A program made the position numbers and the translations under genes. A DNA stretch of 42,814 nt, taken from the NCBI GenBank assembly GCA_910585155.1, contig CAJUEC010000020.1:1-42814 (forward strand), in the 5' to 3' direction. Below are positions 23,720-34,338 of the stretch, piece by piece; position 1 is the stretch's first letter; each line of letters opens with the position of its first letter. The notes under the pieces are model-generated. The model had not been told where the DNA came from, made no database searches, and saw nothing but the letters and a program-made list of their open reading frames with translations. The stretch is from an uncultured Oscillospiraceae bacterium (GTDB lineage: Bacteria > Bacillota > Clostridia > Oscillospirales > Oscillospiraceae).

Positions 23720-24413
23720 GACAATCCTGGTGGTGGAGGACGAGCGGAATATTGTGGACATCCTCACCTTCAACCTCCAGCGGGAGGGGTACGACACCCT
23801 GGAGGCGCTGGACGGGGCGGCGGGGCTGCGCCTGGCCCTGGAGCGGGACCCGGACCTGATCCTGCTGGACCTGATGCTGCCCAAAATGGACGGCTTCCAG
23901 GTGTGCCGCACCCTGCGGGAGCAGGGGCGGGCCACCCCCATCATCATGCTCACCGCCCGGGAGGAGGAGACGGACAAGGTGCTGGGGCTGGAGCTGGGGG
24001 CGGACGACTACATCACCAAGCCCTTCTCCATGCGGGAGCTGCTGGCCCGGGTGAAGAGCAATATCCGACGCAGCGACATGCTCACCCGCCCCGCCTCCCC
24101 CGCTGCGGCCAACCGCCTGGAGCTGGGGCGGGTCCAGGTGGACACGGACACCATGATCGTCTACAAGGACGGCGAGGCCCTGGACCTCACCCAGCGGGAG
24201 TATGAGCTGGTGAAGACCCTGGCCTGCGCCCGGGGGCAGGCGGTGTCCCGGGAGTCGCTGATGGAGCAGGTGTGGAATTACGACGGCTACGTGGGGGACG
24301 TGCGGGCGGTGGACGTGGCCATCCGCCGCCTGCGGGAGAAGCTGGAGGACGACCCCGCCGAGCCCAAGTTCATCGTCACCCGCCGGGGACTGGGGTACGC
24401 GTTCGGCATATAA
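23712..24413 (+). CDS. walR: OmpR/PhoB-type response regulator, WalR-like
   Basis: A 233-residue regulator. The receiver domain (about 3-118) has acidic pocket E9/D10, phospho-acceptor D53 (LILLDLMLPK), T/S region MLTAREE and K in YITKPFS; a winged-helix DNA-binding domain follows (about 135-230, with LTQREYELVKTL and RRGLGYAF). WalR identity rests on context: a HAMP kinase plus YycH- and YycI-like genes follow, the set that controls cell-wall hydrolase genes in Firmicutes. Its start overlaps nudF by 8 bases. The stop codon lies within a 41-bp repeat that recurs at 24544. Confidence 0.85.
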   Translation: MGKTILVVEDERNIVDILTFNLQREGYDTLEALDGAAGLRLALERDPDLILLDLMLPKMDGFQVCRTLREQGRATPIIMLTAREEETDKVLGLELGADDYITKPFSMRELLARVKSNIRRSDMLTRPASPAAANRLELGRVQVDTDTMIVYKDGEALDLTQREYELVKTLACARGQAVSRESLMEQVWNYDGYVGDVRAVDVAIRRLREKLEDDPAEPKFIVTRRGLGYAFGI

Positions 24414-24584
24414 GCGCGGAGAGGCAGGCAGCGAGGGAGCCTGGACCGGAGCGAGGGCAAACCCCCAGGGCCCGCGAAGCGGGCCGGTTTTGGCCCGAGA
24501 CGGAGGGAAGGGGACCGAGCGGTTGACTGCTTCGAGCGTGACAGCATATAAGCGCGGAGAAGCAGGCAGCGAGGGAGCCTGGAC
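24406..24584. repeat. Direct repeat between walR and walK
   Basis: Two 41-base copies (24406-24446 and 24544-24584), one mismatch, start 138 bases apart. The first contains the last codons and stop of walR. The stretch between ends in TTCGAGCGTGACA, also seen in the yqeG and yycI copies. The 238-bp spacer is unusual in an otherwise tightly packed operon. Confidence 0.8.
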
Positions 24585-24651
24585 TGCGCAGAGAAAATAT
24601 CCCGCCGGAGGCCGGTCCCTGCGCCGCACGCAGGAGAAAGGAGGTGCGCCC

Positions 24652-26115
24652 ATGCGCAAAAACCTGCACGTCAAACTGGTGCTGATTCTGGTGCTGCTCA
24701 TCGTGTCGCTGATGGTGGTGGTGGGCGCGTTTCTGATGAACTCGGTCACCGGCTACTACATCAATGAGTTTTACAGCCAGATGGTAGACGCCTTCGGCCA
24801 AGTGGACTTTGTCCGGGACCTCCAGACCGCCACCGAGGACGAGGACGGCGGCGCGGCCATGGCGGCGGTGCTGTCGGTGTATAAGGGCGAGCTGGGGGTG
24901 GACGGGCGCAACCGCAACTATTATGTGCTCAGCGGGACCACGGGCCGGTACCTGGAGGGGTCCGCCCCGGAGCCGGAGGGCGGGGTGACCATCACCCCCA
25001 ACATCTCCTCCGCCCTGCTGGGGGAGATGGGGGTTGAGAGCAGCGTCACCGCCGACTATATGGACGCGGCCGTCCCCATCACCCGGGGCGGTCAGCCCTA
25101 TATCGTCTATATCCTGGACAACCGGGAGACCGTTCGGAGCCTGAACGGGGAGATGTTCGGCCTGATCCTGGAGGCGCTGGTGCTGGGGCTCATCATCTCG
25201 GTGCTGCTGTCCTTCCTGCTGGCCAAGACCATGGTCAACCCCCTCCAGCGGCTCACCAACGGCATTGAGGAGGTGGCCCGGGGGGATTTCTCCCGCAAGC
25301 TGGAGGTGACCTCCTCCGACGAGATCGGCCAGCTCACCGAGAGCTTCAACGCCATGGCCCAGCAGCTGGAGACCAACATCGCCGAGCTGGAGCGGGCCGA
25401 GCAGATGCGCAAGGACTTTGTGGCCAATGTGTCCCACGAGCTGCGCACCCCCCTGACCAACATCAAGAGCTACGCCGAGACCCTGGCCGGCGGGGTGGGG
25501 GAGCTGCCGGCGGAGATGGAGCAGCGGTTTTTGGGGGTCATCCTCAACGAGTCCGACCGGATGACCCACATTCTTCAGGATCTGCTCACCCTGTCCCGGT
25601 TCGACTCGGGGCGCAGTGAGCTGCGCCTCACCCGCTTCCCCTTTGCCCAGGCGGTGGACGATACCTATCAGGCCATTCTCATGGACGCCCAGAACCACGC
25701 CCACACCGTAGAACTGAAGCTGCCTCCGGACCTGCCCCAGGTCCGGGCGGACCGGGAGCGGATCATGCAGGTGATGATGAACATCGTGTCCAACGCCATC
25801 AAGTACACCCCCGACGGGGGGCGTATTGTCCTGTCCGCCGGGCGGGCGGGGGACCGGGTGTGGATGGAGGTGGACGACAACGGCATCGGCATCCCGGCGG
25901 GGGACCGGGGCCGCATTTTCGAGCGGTTCTACCGGGTGGACAAGGCCCGCTCCCGTCAGTCCGGCGGCACGGGGCTGGGGCTGTCCATCGCCCAGGAGAT
26001 CATGCACCGCCACGAGGGCAGCCTCTACCTGGTGGACAAGGAGGAGCCCGGCCTGACCATCCGCATGGAGCTGCCCGTCCAGGGCCCCCGGGAGGAGGGC
26101 GGCCATGAGGGATAA
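24652..26115 (+). CDS. walK: Sensor histidine kinase, WalK-like (no PAS domain)
   Basis: A 487-residue membrane kinase: TM1 (8-29), extracellular sensor region (about 30-168), TM2 (170-192), HAMP (about 193-245), HisKA with H262 in NVSHELRTP, and HATPase_c (about 370-487) with N-box NIVSNAIKYTP, DNGIGIP and GTGLGLSI. Unlike B. subtilis WalK no cytosolic PAS domain fits between HAMP and HisKA. The ATG at 24652 follows AAAGGAGG; a longer open frame to 24490 reads through the repeat and is rejected. Its last 11 bases overlap the YycH-like gene. Confidence 0.87.
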   Translation: MRKNLHVKLVLILVLLIVSLMVVVGAFLMNSVTGYYINEFYSQMVDAFGQVDFVRDLQTATEDEDGGAAMAAVLSVYKGELGVDGRNRNYYVLSGTTGRYLEGSAPEPEGGVTITPNISSALLGEMGVESSVTADYMDAAVPITRGGQPYIVYILDNRETVRSLNGEMFGLILEALVLGLIISVLLSFLLAKTMVNPLQRLTNGIEEVARGDFSRKLEVTSSDEIGQLTESFNAMAQQLETNIAELERAEQMRKDFVANVSHELRTPLTNIKSYAETLAGGVGELPAEMEQRFLGVILNESDRMTHILQDLLTLSRFDSGRSELRLTRFPFAQAVDDTYQAILMDAQNHAHTVELKLPPDLPQVRADRERIMQVMMNIVSNAIKYTPDGGRIVLSAGRAGDRVWMEVDDNGIGIPAGDRGRIFERFYRVDKARSRQSGGTGLGLSIAQEIMHRHEGSLYLVDKEEPGLTIRMELPVQGPREEGGHEG

Positions 26116-27364
26116 GCGGCTGTGGATCGAGTGGGGCAAGGATGTTCTCATCGTGCTGCTCACCCTGTCCGCCGTGGGGCTGCTCACCATGACCCCCCTG
26201 GTGCGGGACAGCGGCGTGCTGGACCTGCTGTTCCCCCAGGAGAGCCCGGGGACCGGGGCGCCCTCCGGCGGCAGGAGCGAGGCGGTGCTGCCCGCCCGGC
26301 TGGCCCTGCGGGGGGAGGAGGGGCGCTGCGGCGTGCAGTACGACCAGGAGCGGCTCCAGGAGCTGTTCCCCCCCCTGGGGGCCCTGCTGGGGGACGCGCT
26401 GGCCTCCGCCGGCCCCATCCGGCCCATGTCCGAGGCGGAGTGGCAGCGCAGCCTGAAGGGGGTGGGGGTTTACTTTGACTTCGCCGGGGACGTGCCCCTG
26501 TCCACCCTGAGGCGCTGGCTTCAGGGGGAGGGAGAGGGAGAGCTGTCCGGGGCCGCCCGCCGGGTGCTGCTGTGCGCCGGGGAGGGGGACCAAGTGCTCC
26601 TGTGCTGGCAGGAGGCGGGCAGCGGGTCCTTTTTCTCCTGTACCACCGCCCTGACCAAGTCCCTCCACCTGGACCCGGCGGTGAGGGGGGCGGAGGTGAA
26701 CGGGGCCTATTTTGCCTTTGAGAATCAGGCGCTGTCCGACCGGCTCTCCCCCTACACCCTCATCACCGAGGGGGAGCAGACCAGGGCGCAGTACGCCGCC
26801 TCCAACCCGCTGGCGGGGGAGCAGGCGGTGGCGGTGCTGCTGGAGGAGCTGTCCTTCAGCAACATCAACCACGCCCCGGTGAGCGGGGGCGAGGTGTATT
26901 TGGACGGCGGCGACCGCCTGGTGGTGGGGGCCGGCGGCGAGGTGACCTACCGGGCGGCCCAGGGGGAGAAGTACCCGGTGGGGGACGCCGGGGTGGACGG
27001 GGCCAAGGCGCTGGCCGAGCGCACCCTGGGCGCCCTGTGCGGGGAGGCCCGGCTGTACCTCATCTCCGCCCAGAAGGGGGAGGAGGGGCTGTGGGTCCGC
27101 TTCGGATACCAGCTGGGCGGCAGCGCCGTCTACCTGGGCCGGGAGGGCTGGGCGGCGGAGTTCCTGGTGCGGGAGGGCTATATCACCGCCTTCACCCTGC
27201 GCCTGCGCAGCTACGCCGCCAACGGCGGGTACACCTCCCTGCTGTCCGTCCAGATGGCGGCGGCCATGCTGCCCGACCTCACCGCCCAGCGGCGGGAGCT
27301 GGTGATTCAGTACCGGGACGGCGGCGGGGCCGCGGCGGTGATCCCGGAGTGGGTGGCCGTGTGA
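26105..27364 (+). CDS. yycH: YycH-like regulator of the wal system
   Basis: A 419-residue protein with one N-terminal membrane helix (about 11-29, after a short basic cytosolic start) and a large extracellular part, the YycH topology. Sequence similarity visible by eye is weak; the call rests on topology, length and position directly after a WalK-like kinase and before a YycI-like gene. In B. subtilis YycH and YycI contact WalK in the membrane and restrain it. It overlaps walK by 11 bases. Confidence 0.75.
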   Translation: MRDKRLWIEWGKDVLIVLLTLSAVGLLTMTPLVRDSGVLDLLFPQESPGTGAPSGGRSEAVLPARLALRGEEGRCGVQYDQERLQELFPPLGALLGDALASAGPIRPMSEAEWQRSLKGVGVYFDFAGDVPLSTLRRWLQGEGEGELSGAARRVLLCAGEGDQVLLCWQEAGSGSFFSCTTALTKSLHLDPAVRGAEVNGAYFAFENQALSDRLSPYTLITEGEQTRAQYAASNPLAGEQAVAVLLEELSFSNINHAPVSGGEVYLDGGDRLVVGAGGEVTYRAAQGEKYPVGDAGVDGAKALAERTLGALCGEARLYLISAQKGEEGLWVRFGYQLGGSAVYLGREGWAAEFLVREGYITAFTLRLRSYAANGGYTSLLSVQMAAAMLPDLTAQRRELVIQYRDGGGAAAVIPEWVAV

Positions 27365-27385
27365 TCCCAGGAGAGGAGCGAGTCT

Positions 27386-28213
27386 ATGGAGTGGGGAAGG
27401 CTGAAAAACCTCATCATTCTGATCCTGCTGATTGTCAACGGCTTTTTGCTGGTGCTGGTGGCCACCCGGTGGGAGGAGTCCGCCCGGTACGAGCGGATGG
27501 CGCTGGAGCAGACGGTCCAGGCGCTGGAGCGGCGGGGCGTTCAGGTGGAGGCGGAGGCTCTGACCGGTGCGGAGGGGCTGTCCCCCATGACGGCGGAGCG
27601 GGACATGGAGCGGGAGGCCAAGCTGGTGCGCACCCTGCTGGACGCGGAGGTCCAGGGGGACAACCGGGGAGGGGGCGTGTACCTCTACCAGGGAGCGCTG
27701 GGGGAGGTGAGCCTGCGGGCCGGCGGGGAGCTGACCGCTCAGCTGGCTCGGGACGAACACTGGCGCGCCGACCGGCCGGAGAGCCACGCCGCCGGACTGC
27801 TGCGCCGGCTGGGAATCGAGGGGGAGCAGCTTGGGGTGTCCCAGGAGGGCGGCGAAACCCGGGTGTGGTTCCGGCAGAGCTGGAACGGCGTTCCCGTGTT
27901 CTCCTGTGAGCTGGAGCTGGTGTACCGGGACGGGCTGCTGAGCGCCATCGAAGGCACCCTGCTGCTGGCCGCCGAAAGCGGGGAGGAGGAGGCGCGGCCC
28001 CTCACCCTGTCCACGGCGCTGCTGCGGTTCTCCGAGGAGGTGGGGGCCACCGGCGATGTGTACTCCGCCATCCGCTCCATGCGCCCGGGCTATCGGACCT
28101 TTGCCCAGTCTGTGTCCGGCGGGGTCCGTCTGACGCCGGTGTGGCTGGTGTCCACCGACACTGCGGACTATTACCTGGACTGCGCCACCGGGGGCCTCAC
28201 CCGGGTGGAATGA
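27386..28213 (+). CDS. yycI: YycI-like regulatory protein
   Basis: A 275-residue protein beginning MEWGRLKNLIILILLIVNGFL, typical of YycI: a short cytosolic start, one membrane helix (7-26) and an extracellular domain. The C-terminal part (about 190-275, YRTFAQSVSGGVRLTPVWLVSTDTADYYLD) resembles the final repeat of YycI/PepSY-like folds. AGGAG is upstream and only 21 bases separate it from yycH. The yycJ gene that often follows is absent. Confidence 0.82.
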   Translation: MEWGRLKNLIILILLIVNGFLLVLVATRWEESARYERMALEQTVQALERRGVQVEAEALTGAEGLSPMTAERDMEREAKLVRTLLDAEVQGDNRGGGVYLYQGALGEVSLRAGGELTAQLARDEHWRADRPESHAAGLLRRLGIEGEQLGVSQEGGETRVWFRQSWNGVPVFSCELELVYRDGLLSAIEGTLLLAAESGEEEARPLTLSTALLRFSEEVGATGDVYSAIRSMRPGYRTFAQSVSGGVRLTPVWLVSTDTADYYLDCATGGLTRVE

Positions 28214-29018
28214 GAATCGCAGCGAAAGCGCCCGAGCGTCCTGGCCGCTTCGCAGCGTGACAGGGAAGCGCGAAGCCGTCGTGAGCCGCGCGTCGCGAAC
28301 AGGCGCAGCGTGACAACGTCGGGGCAAACTTCATATCTCTCGCTTCCGGCTTTGCCGAAAGCTCGTTCATTGCGTTGCCCCTCCTCTCCCCCACAAAGCC
28401 AAAGGACGGCTTTGCGGGGACCCCGATAGAGCGCGGAGGCGGCGGCCTCCGGCGGGGTGTCCCCTGTCAGGGGGAGTGCCTCCGGCGGCCTACTTTCTCT
28501 CACGCAAGAGAAAGTAGGCAAAGAGTGCACATAGGGGCCTCAGCCCCTATGTACCCCAAGGGGAGCCATTTATGAGGCGTGGGCAGTGACCCTTCCGGCG
28601 CATAGGGGTCGGGATGCGGGGAGCCCTATTGGGCTACCGCATGTGGGCGCGGCACTGAGAAGGGGTGCGGTCCACGGACTGCGCCTGGGGGGCGGGGTTT
28701 TGCGCCCCCGATGTAAAAACCCGCTGCCCAGGCGCGGAATGTGTCCTGCGCCTGCGGAATGGATTGGAGAACGGGAAGCGGCTGAGCGGCGCCCATGGAG
28801 GAACGCATTCGAAGGAAGCGTGCGCCGGAAGGGTTAGGGGAAACGCTTCGTAAATTGGTCCCCCGTAGAACAGGGGGTTCTCAGGGGGAGAGCCGCCTGT
28901 GAGCAAGGCCCGCCGCGCGGGCCGAAGCCGAACCGGCGGCTTTCCCCCTGAGCGTGTCTTTGGTTCCTTTCTGCACGGGCAGAAAGGAACCCGCCGGAGG
29001 CCGTGATTATGAATGTCT
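28214..29018. repeat. Repeat-rich, hairpin-rich intergenic region (~800 bp)
   Basis: No gene is convincing in this stretch; open frames exist on both strands but lack ribosome sites and family features. It contains: a 45-base repeat (28218-28262) shared with yqeG; a perfect stem CCTACTTTCTCT (28489-28500/28507-28518), like the one at the end of the flippase gene; long imperfect arms at 28882-28897/28935-28950 around a GGCCCGC/GCGGGCC stem; and a perfect 13-bp stem GGTTCCTTTCTGC (28962-28974/28979-28991). Whether it is transcribed as a structured RNA is open. Confidence 0.65.
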
Positions 29019-29072
29019 GACAAGCCCCCCTTCATATGGATAGACAACACGCTATCCAGAAGGGGGGCTGTC
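29019..29072 (+). promoter_or_regulatory. Hairpin covering the ribosome site of the flippase gene
   Basis: GACAAGCCCCCCTT with inner GGATAG pairs with CTATCC and AAGGGGGGCTGTC, and the right arm is the AAGGGGGG ribosome site for the TTG start at 29075. Folded RNA would hide it. Upstream, TGAATG (29010-29015) and CATATGG (29033-29039) are 17 bases apart, faintly like a forespore sigma-G promoter; this is weak. Confidence 0.5.
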
Positions 29073-29074
29073 CC

Positions 29075-30592
29075 TTGTCCACAATCCTGGCCGGGACCCT
29101 GCTGCTCACCGCCACCGGCCTGTTTGCCCAGGTGGTGGGTTTTTTGTACCGCATGGCCATCTCCCGGCTTATCGGGGCGGAGACCATGGGGCTGTATCAG
29201 CTGGTGATGCCGGTGTACTCCATGCTCATGTCGGTGACCGCCGTAGGGCTGACGGTGGCGGTGTCCACCCTGTCCGCCCGGTACCACGCCCTGGGGGACA
29301 GCGGTACGGTGCGGGCGGTGCTGAGGCGGGCGCTGAGGTGCTTTTTCCTGCTGGCCCTCCCCCTGGGGCTGGGGGTGGTTGTCCTGTCCGACCCCATCTC
29401 CGTCTACCTGCTGGGGGACGCCCGCACCCGGCTGGGGGTGGTGGTGATGGTGCCGTGCATGCTGCTCACCGGGGTGGAGAACCTGCACAAGCACTGCTTT
29501 TACGGCATCGGCCGGGTGCGGCCCCCCGCCGCGGTGGAGACCGCCGAGCAGCTCATCCGGGCGGCGGCGGTGCTGGGGCTGCTGCTGGCCTTCCTGCCCC
29601 GGAGCGCGGAGGAGACGGTGGGCCTCATCGCCCTGGGCATGGTGCTGTGCGAGGTGTTTTCCGCCTGCGCCCTCACCCTGCTGTTCCGGCGGCACTGGCG
29701 GCGTTTTCCCCCGGGGGAGCCGGGGATGGAGGTGAGCGGCCGCCGGCTGCTGGCCATCGCCGCCCCCGTGGGGGCCACCTCCCTGCTGGGCACCCTGCTG
29801 GGCAGCGCCAACGCGGTGCTCATCCCCGCCAAGCTGGTGGAGGGGGGGATGGCCCTGTCCGAGGCCATGTCTGAGTTCGGGGTGCTGTGCGGCATGACCC
29901 TGCCCCTGCTGGGGCTGCCCACCGGGTTCATCGGGGCGCTGTGCCTGGTGATGGTGCCCGACCTCTCCCGGCGCACCGCCCAGGGGGACCGGCAAGCGGC
30001 GGGGCGCTTTCTGGACCGGGTGATGACCGCCACCTCTCTGCTCATGGCCCCGGCCATGGCCCTGCTGACGGTGGTGGGCCCCACGGTGGGCCGGGCCCTG
30101 TTCCGGGACCCCCGGGTGGGGGAGCTCATCCTCCCCCTGGCGGCGGGCACCCTGCTGGGGTGCTGGCAGTCGGTGCTGTCCGGGGCGCTCAACGGCCTGG
30201 GCCTCCAGGGAAAGGGGGCCCGAAACGCCATTGTCAGCGACGTGGTGCAGCTGGCCTTCACCTTTTTTGCCGTGTCCCGGTGGGGGCTGGCGGGATTTGC
30301 CGCCGGGTTTGTGGCCTCGGGAGTGGCCGGGGCGGGGCTGAACCTGGCCTCGGTGCTCCGTGCCGCAGGGCTGCGGGTGAAGGCCTTTCAATGGTTTGTC
30401 CGGCCCCTGCTGGCGGCGGTGCTCATGGGGCTGTGGTGCAATCTGCTGTTCCGGGTGATGCTGGACGCGGGCTGCGGCCAGGGCTGGTCGGCGCTGGCCT
30501 GCACCCTGCTGGGGCTGGCGGTGTACGCCGCCGCCCTGCTGGCCCAGGGCCTTACTTTTTCTCGCCCTACTTTTTCTCGAGAGAAAAAGTAG
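29075..30592 (+). CDS. SpoVB/MurJ-type polysaccharide flippase
   Basis: A 505-residue membrane protein with about 14 membrane segments of the MOP exporter superfamily, polysaccharide biosynthesis branch. The start TILAGTLLLTATGLFAQVVGFLYRMAISR closely follows SpoVB-type proteins, which act in spore cortex formation or lipid-linked precursor flipping. I prefer TTG at 29075 (AAGGGGGG 7 bases upstream) over ATG at 29036, which lies inside a hairpin and has no site. The last ~10 codons (TFSRPTFSREKK) come from a palindromic repeat, CCTACTTTTTCTC and its complement, so the natural C-terminus was probably extended. It stands alone between repeat regions. Confidence 0.82.
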   Translation: MSTILAGTLLLTATGLFAQVVGFLYRMAISRLIGAETMGLYQLVMPVYSMLMSVTAVGLTVAVSTLSARYHALGDSGTVRAVLRRALRCFFLLALPLGLGVVVLSDPISVYLLGDARTRLGVVVMVPCMLLTGVENLHKHCFYGIGRVRPPAAVETAEQLIRAAAVLGLLLAFLPRSAEETVGLIALGMVLCEVFSACALTLLFRRHWRRFPPGEPGMEVSGRRLLAIAAPVGATSLLGTLLGSANAVLIPAKLVEGGMALSEAMSEFGVLCGMTLPLLGLPTGFIGALCLVMVPDLSRRTAQGDRQAAGRFLDRVMTATSLLMAPAMALLTVVGPTVGRALFRDPRVGELILPLAAGTLLGCWQSVLSGALNGLGLQGKGARNAIVSDVVQLAFTFFAVSRWGLAGFAAGFVASGVAGAGLNLASVLRAAGLRVKAFQWFVRPLLAAVLMGLWCNLLFRVMLDAGCGQGWSALACTLLGLAVYAAALLAQGLTFSRPTFSREKK

Positions 30593-30816
30593 GCAAAAAG
30601 AGCTTTCATTCCGCCACCCGCGTGATGCGCGGCGTTCCGTGCCACGACGGCGACGGGACGGGGGCGGTGGAGGGAAGAAACAGGAGGCAAAAAGAGCTTT
30701 CATCCGCCACCCGCGTGATGCGCGGCGTTCCGAGCCACGACGGCGACGGGACAGGGGCGGTGGAGGGAAGAAACAGGAGGCAAAAAGAGCTTTCATCCGC
30801 TACCCGCGTGATGCGT
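30571..30816. repeat. Palindrome followed by 2.4 copies of a 93/94-bp tandem repeat
   Basis: CCTACTTTTTCTC and its complement end at the flippase stop. From 30591 a unit beginning AGGCAAAAAGAGCTTTCAT repeats at 30685 and 30778 (94 and 93 bases), each with an inner GTGATGCGCGGCGTTCC and ending AAGAAACAGG; the third copy is partial. Copies are nearly identical and contiguous, without spacers, so this is not a CRISPR. Nothing else is seen between 30593 and the start at 30871. Confidence 0.85.
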
Positions 30817-30870
30817 GACCGGCGGCGGGGCGGCGCGCCGAATGGATCTGAATCAAAGGAGAGCTGGGGC

Positions 30871-31542
30871 ATGAAACCAAAAATTTTAATTTCCACCGGC
30901 GGAGGGAACGCCGGAAACTATCTGAATGCGCTGAGGGCGGCGGGGGGAGATGGAGAGGCCCGCTACCTGCCCGACCCGGACCCGAGCTACGACGGCCTGC
31001 TCCTCGCCGGTGGGGAGGACATGGACCCCGCCCTGTTCGGCCGGGAGAACCGGGGCTCCCGGGGGATCGACCGGGCCCGGGACGAGGCGGAGCTGGCCCT
31101 GCTGGACGCCTTCTGCGGGGCGGAAAAGCCGGTTTTCGCCATCTGCCGGGGCCATCAGGTGGTCAATGTGTGGCTGGGGGGCGGCCTGGTCCAGGACCTG
31201 GGGCCCGCCGTCGTCCCCTTTCACCAGAGGGAGACAGGGGACCGGGTCCACGCCATCCAGGCGGAGAAGGGCTCCCTCCTCCGCCGGCTGTACGGCCCGG
31301 TGTTTCCGGTGAACTCCAGCCACCACCAGGGGCTGGGGCGGCTGGGCCGGGGCCTGCGGGCGTCGGCCTGGTGGTCGGACGGGACGGCGGAGGTGATTGA
31401 GGCGGCGGAGCACGAGAGCCTGCCCCTGCTCTGCGTCCAATTCCACCCGGAGCGGATGACCGGGGCGCTGGCCAGGCCGGATACGGTGGACGGCGGGGCG
31501 CTGTTCCGGGTGTTTCTGGAGTTGTGCAAGCAGCGGAATTAG
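30871..31542 (+). CDS. Class I glutamine amidotransferase-like hydrolase (PuuD type)
   Basis: A 223-residue cytosolic protein of the gamma-glutamyl-gamma-aminobutyrate hydrolase/peptidase C26 group. The triad is visible: nucleophile C92 (FAICRGHQ), H192 and E194 (VQFHPE); GLLLAGGEDMDP (42-53) is the oxyanion/substrate segment. It probably cleaves gamma-glutamyl bonds; the natural substrate is unknown. It is shorter than E. coli PuuD by about 30 residues. The ATG at 30871 follows AAAGGAGAG; a much longer open frame upstream runs through the flippase gene and repeats and is rejected. Its stop codon lies in the CIRCE operator. Confidence 0.82.
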   Translation: MKPKILISTGGGNAGNYLNALRAAGGDGEARYLPDPDPSYDGLLLAGGEDMDPALFGRENRGSRGIDRARDEAELALLDAFCGAEKPVFAICRGHQVVNVWLGGGLVQDLGPAVVPFHQRETGDRVHAIQAEKGSLLRRLYGPVFPVNSSHHQGLGRLGRGLRASAWWSDGTAEVIEAAEHESLPLLCVQFHPERMTGALARPDTVDGGALFRVFLELCKQRN

Positions 31543-31565
31543 CACTCTATCAACCGGAGTGCTAA
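31539..31565. promoter_or_regulatory. CIRCE operator (HrcA site) upstream of clpB
   Basis: TTAGCACTC, nine bases, GAGTGCTAA: a perfect match to the CIRCE inverted repeat bound by HrcA. The left arm includes the stop codon of the amidotransferase gene. It is about 110 bases before the clpB start, upstream of the likely -10 TATACT (31605-31610). Confidence 0.95.
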
Positions 31566-31604
31566 TTGTTTACACGCAGTTCATGAATTTTGGGCGGGGC
31601 GGGG

Positions 31605-31610
31605 TATACT
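31605..31610 (+). promoter_or_regulatory. Likely -10 box of clpB
   Basis: TATACT lies 64 bases before the clpB ATG. No good -35 is visible at 17 bases in the G-rich spacer, and the position of CIRCE upstream of it would let HrcA compete with RNA polymerase. Confidence 0.4.
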
Positions 31611-31674
31611 ACAAATCAGAACGGCAGACTGGCCGCGGGCAGCCCCCGCAGGTCCAAAGGAGTTGAATCGTATC

Positions 31675-34269
<2,595 letters not shown>

Positions 34270-34293
34270 CGCGGAACCAAACAGCAAAACAAC

Positions 34294-34324
34294 AGGAGCG
34301 GCAGGGCAAAGCCCTGCCGCTCCT
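34294..34324. terminator. Hairpin between clpB and the convergent operon
   Basis: AGGAGCGGCAGGGC and its exact complement around AAA. It is 24 bases past the clpB stop and 14 bases past the end of the facing gene. T-runs are poor. Confidence 0.75.
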
Positions 34325-34338
34325 GATCTGATTGGATG

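Noticed and set aside
28586..28853. Small ORFs in the repeat-rich region
   Set aside because: No ribosome sites, open on both strands, composition of repeats only.
28634..30796. 720-codon open frame on the - strand, plus other long antisense frames (for example 13547-16018, 16208-18430, 26000-28327, 31609-33741)
   Set aside because: They oppose recognisable genes, lack ribosome sites and have compositions (Pro, Arg, Gly, His, Gln) expected from the antisense of GC-rich coding DNA.
30571..30816. CRISPR array
   Set aside because: The 93/94-base units are contiguous and nearly identical along their full length, with no unique spacers and no cas genes.
29887..31542. 551-codon frame fusing an upstream stretch to the amidotransferase
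   Set aside because: The first ~328 codons overlap the flippase in another frame and the tandem repeat; the ATG at 30871 has a proper ribosome site and the family start.
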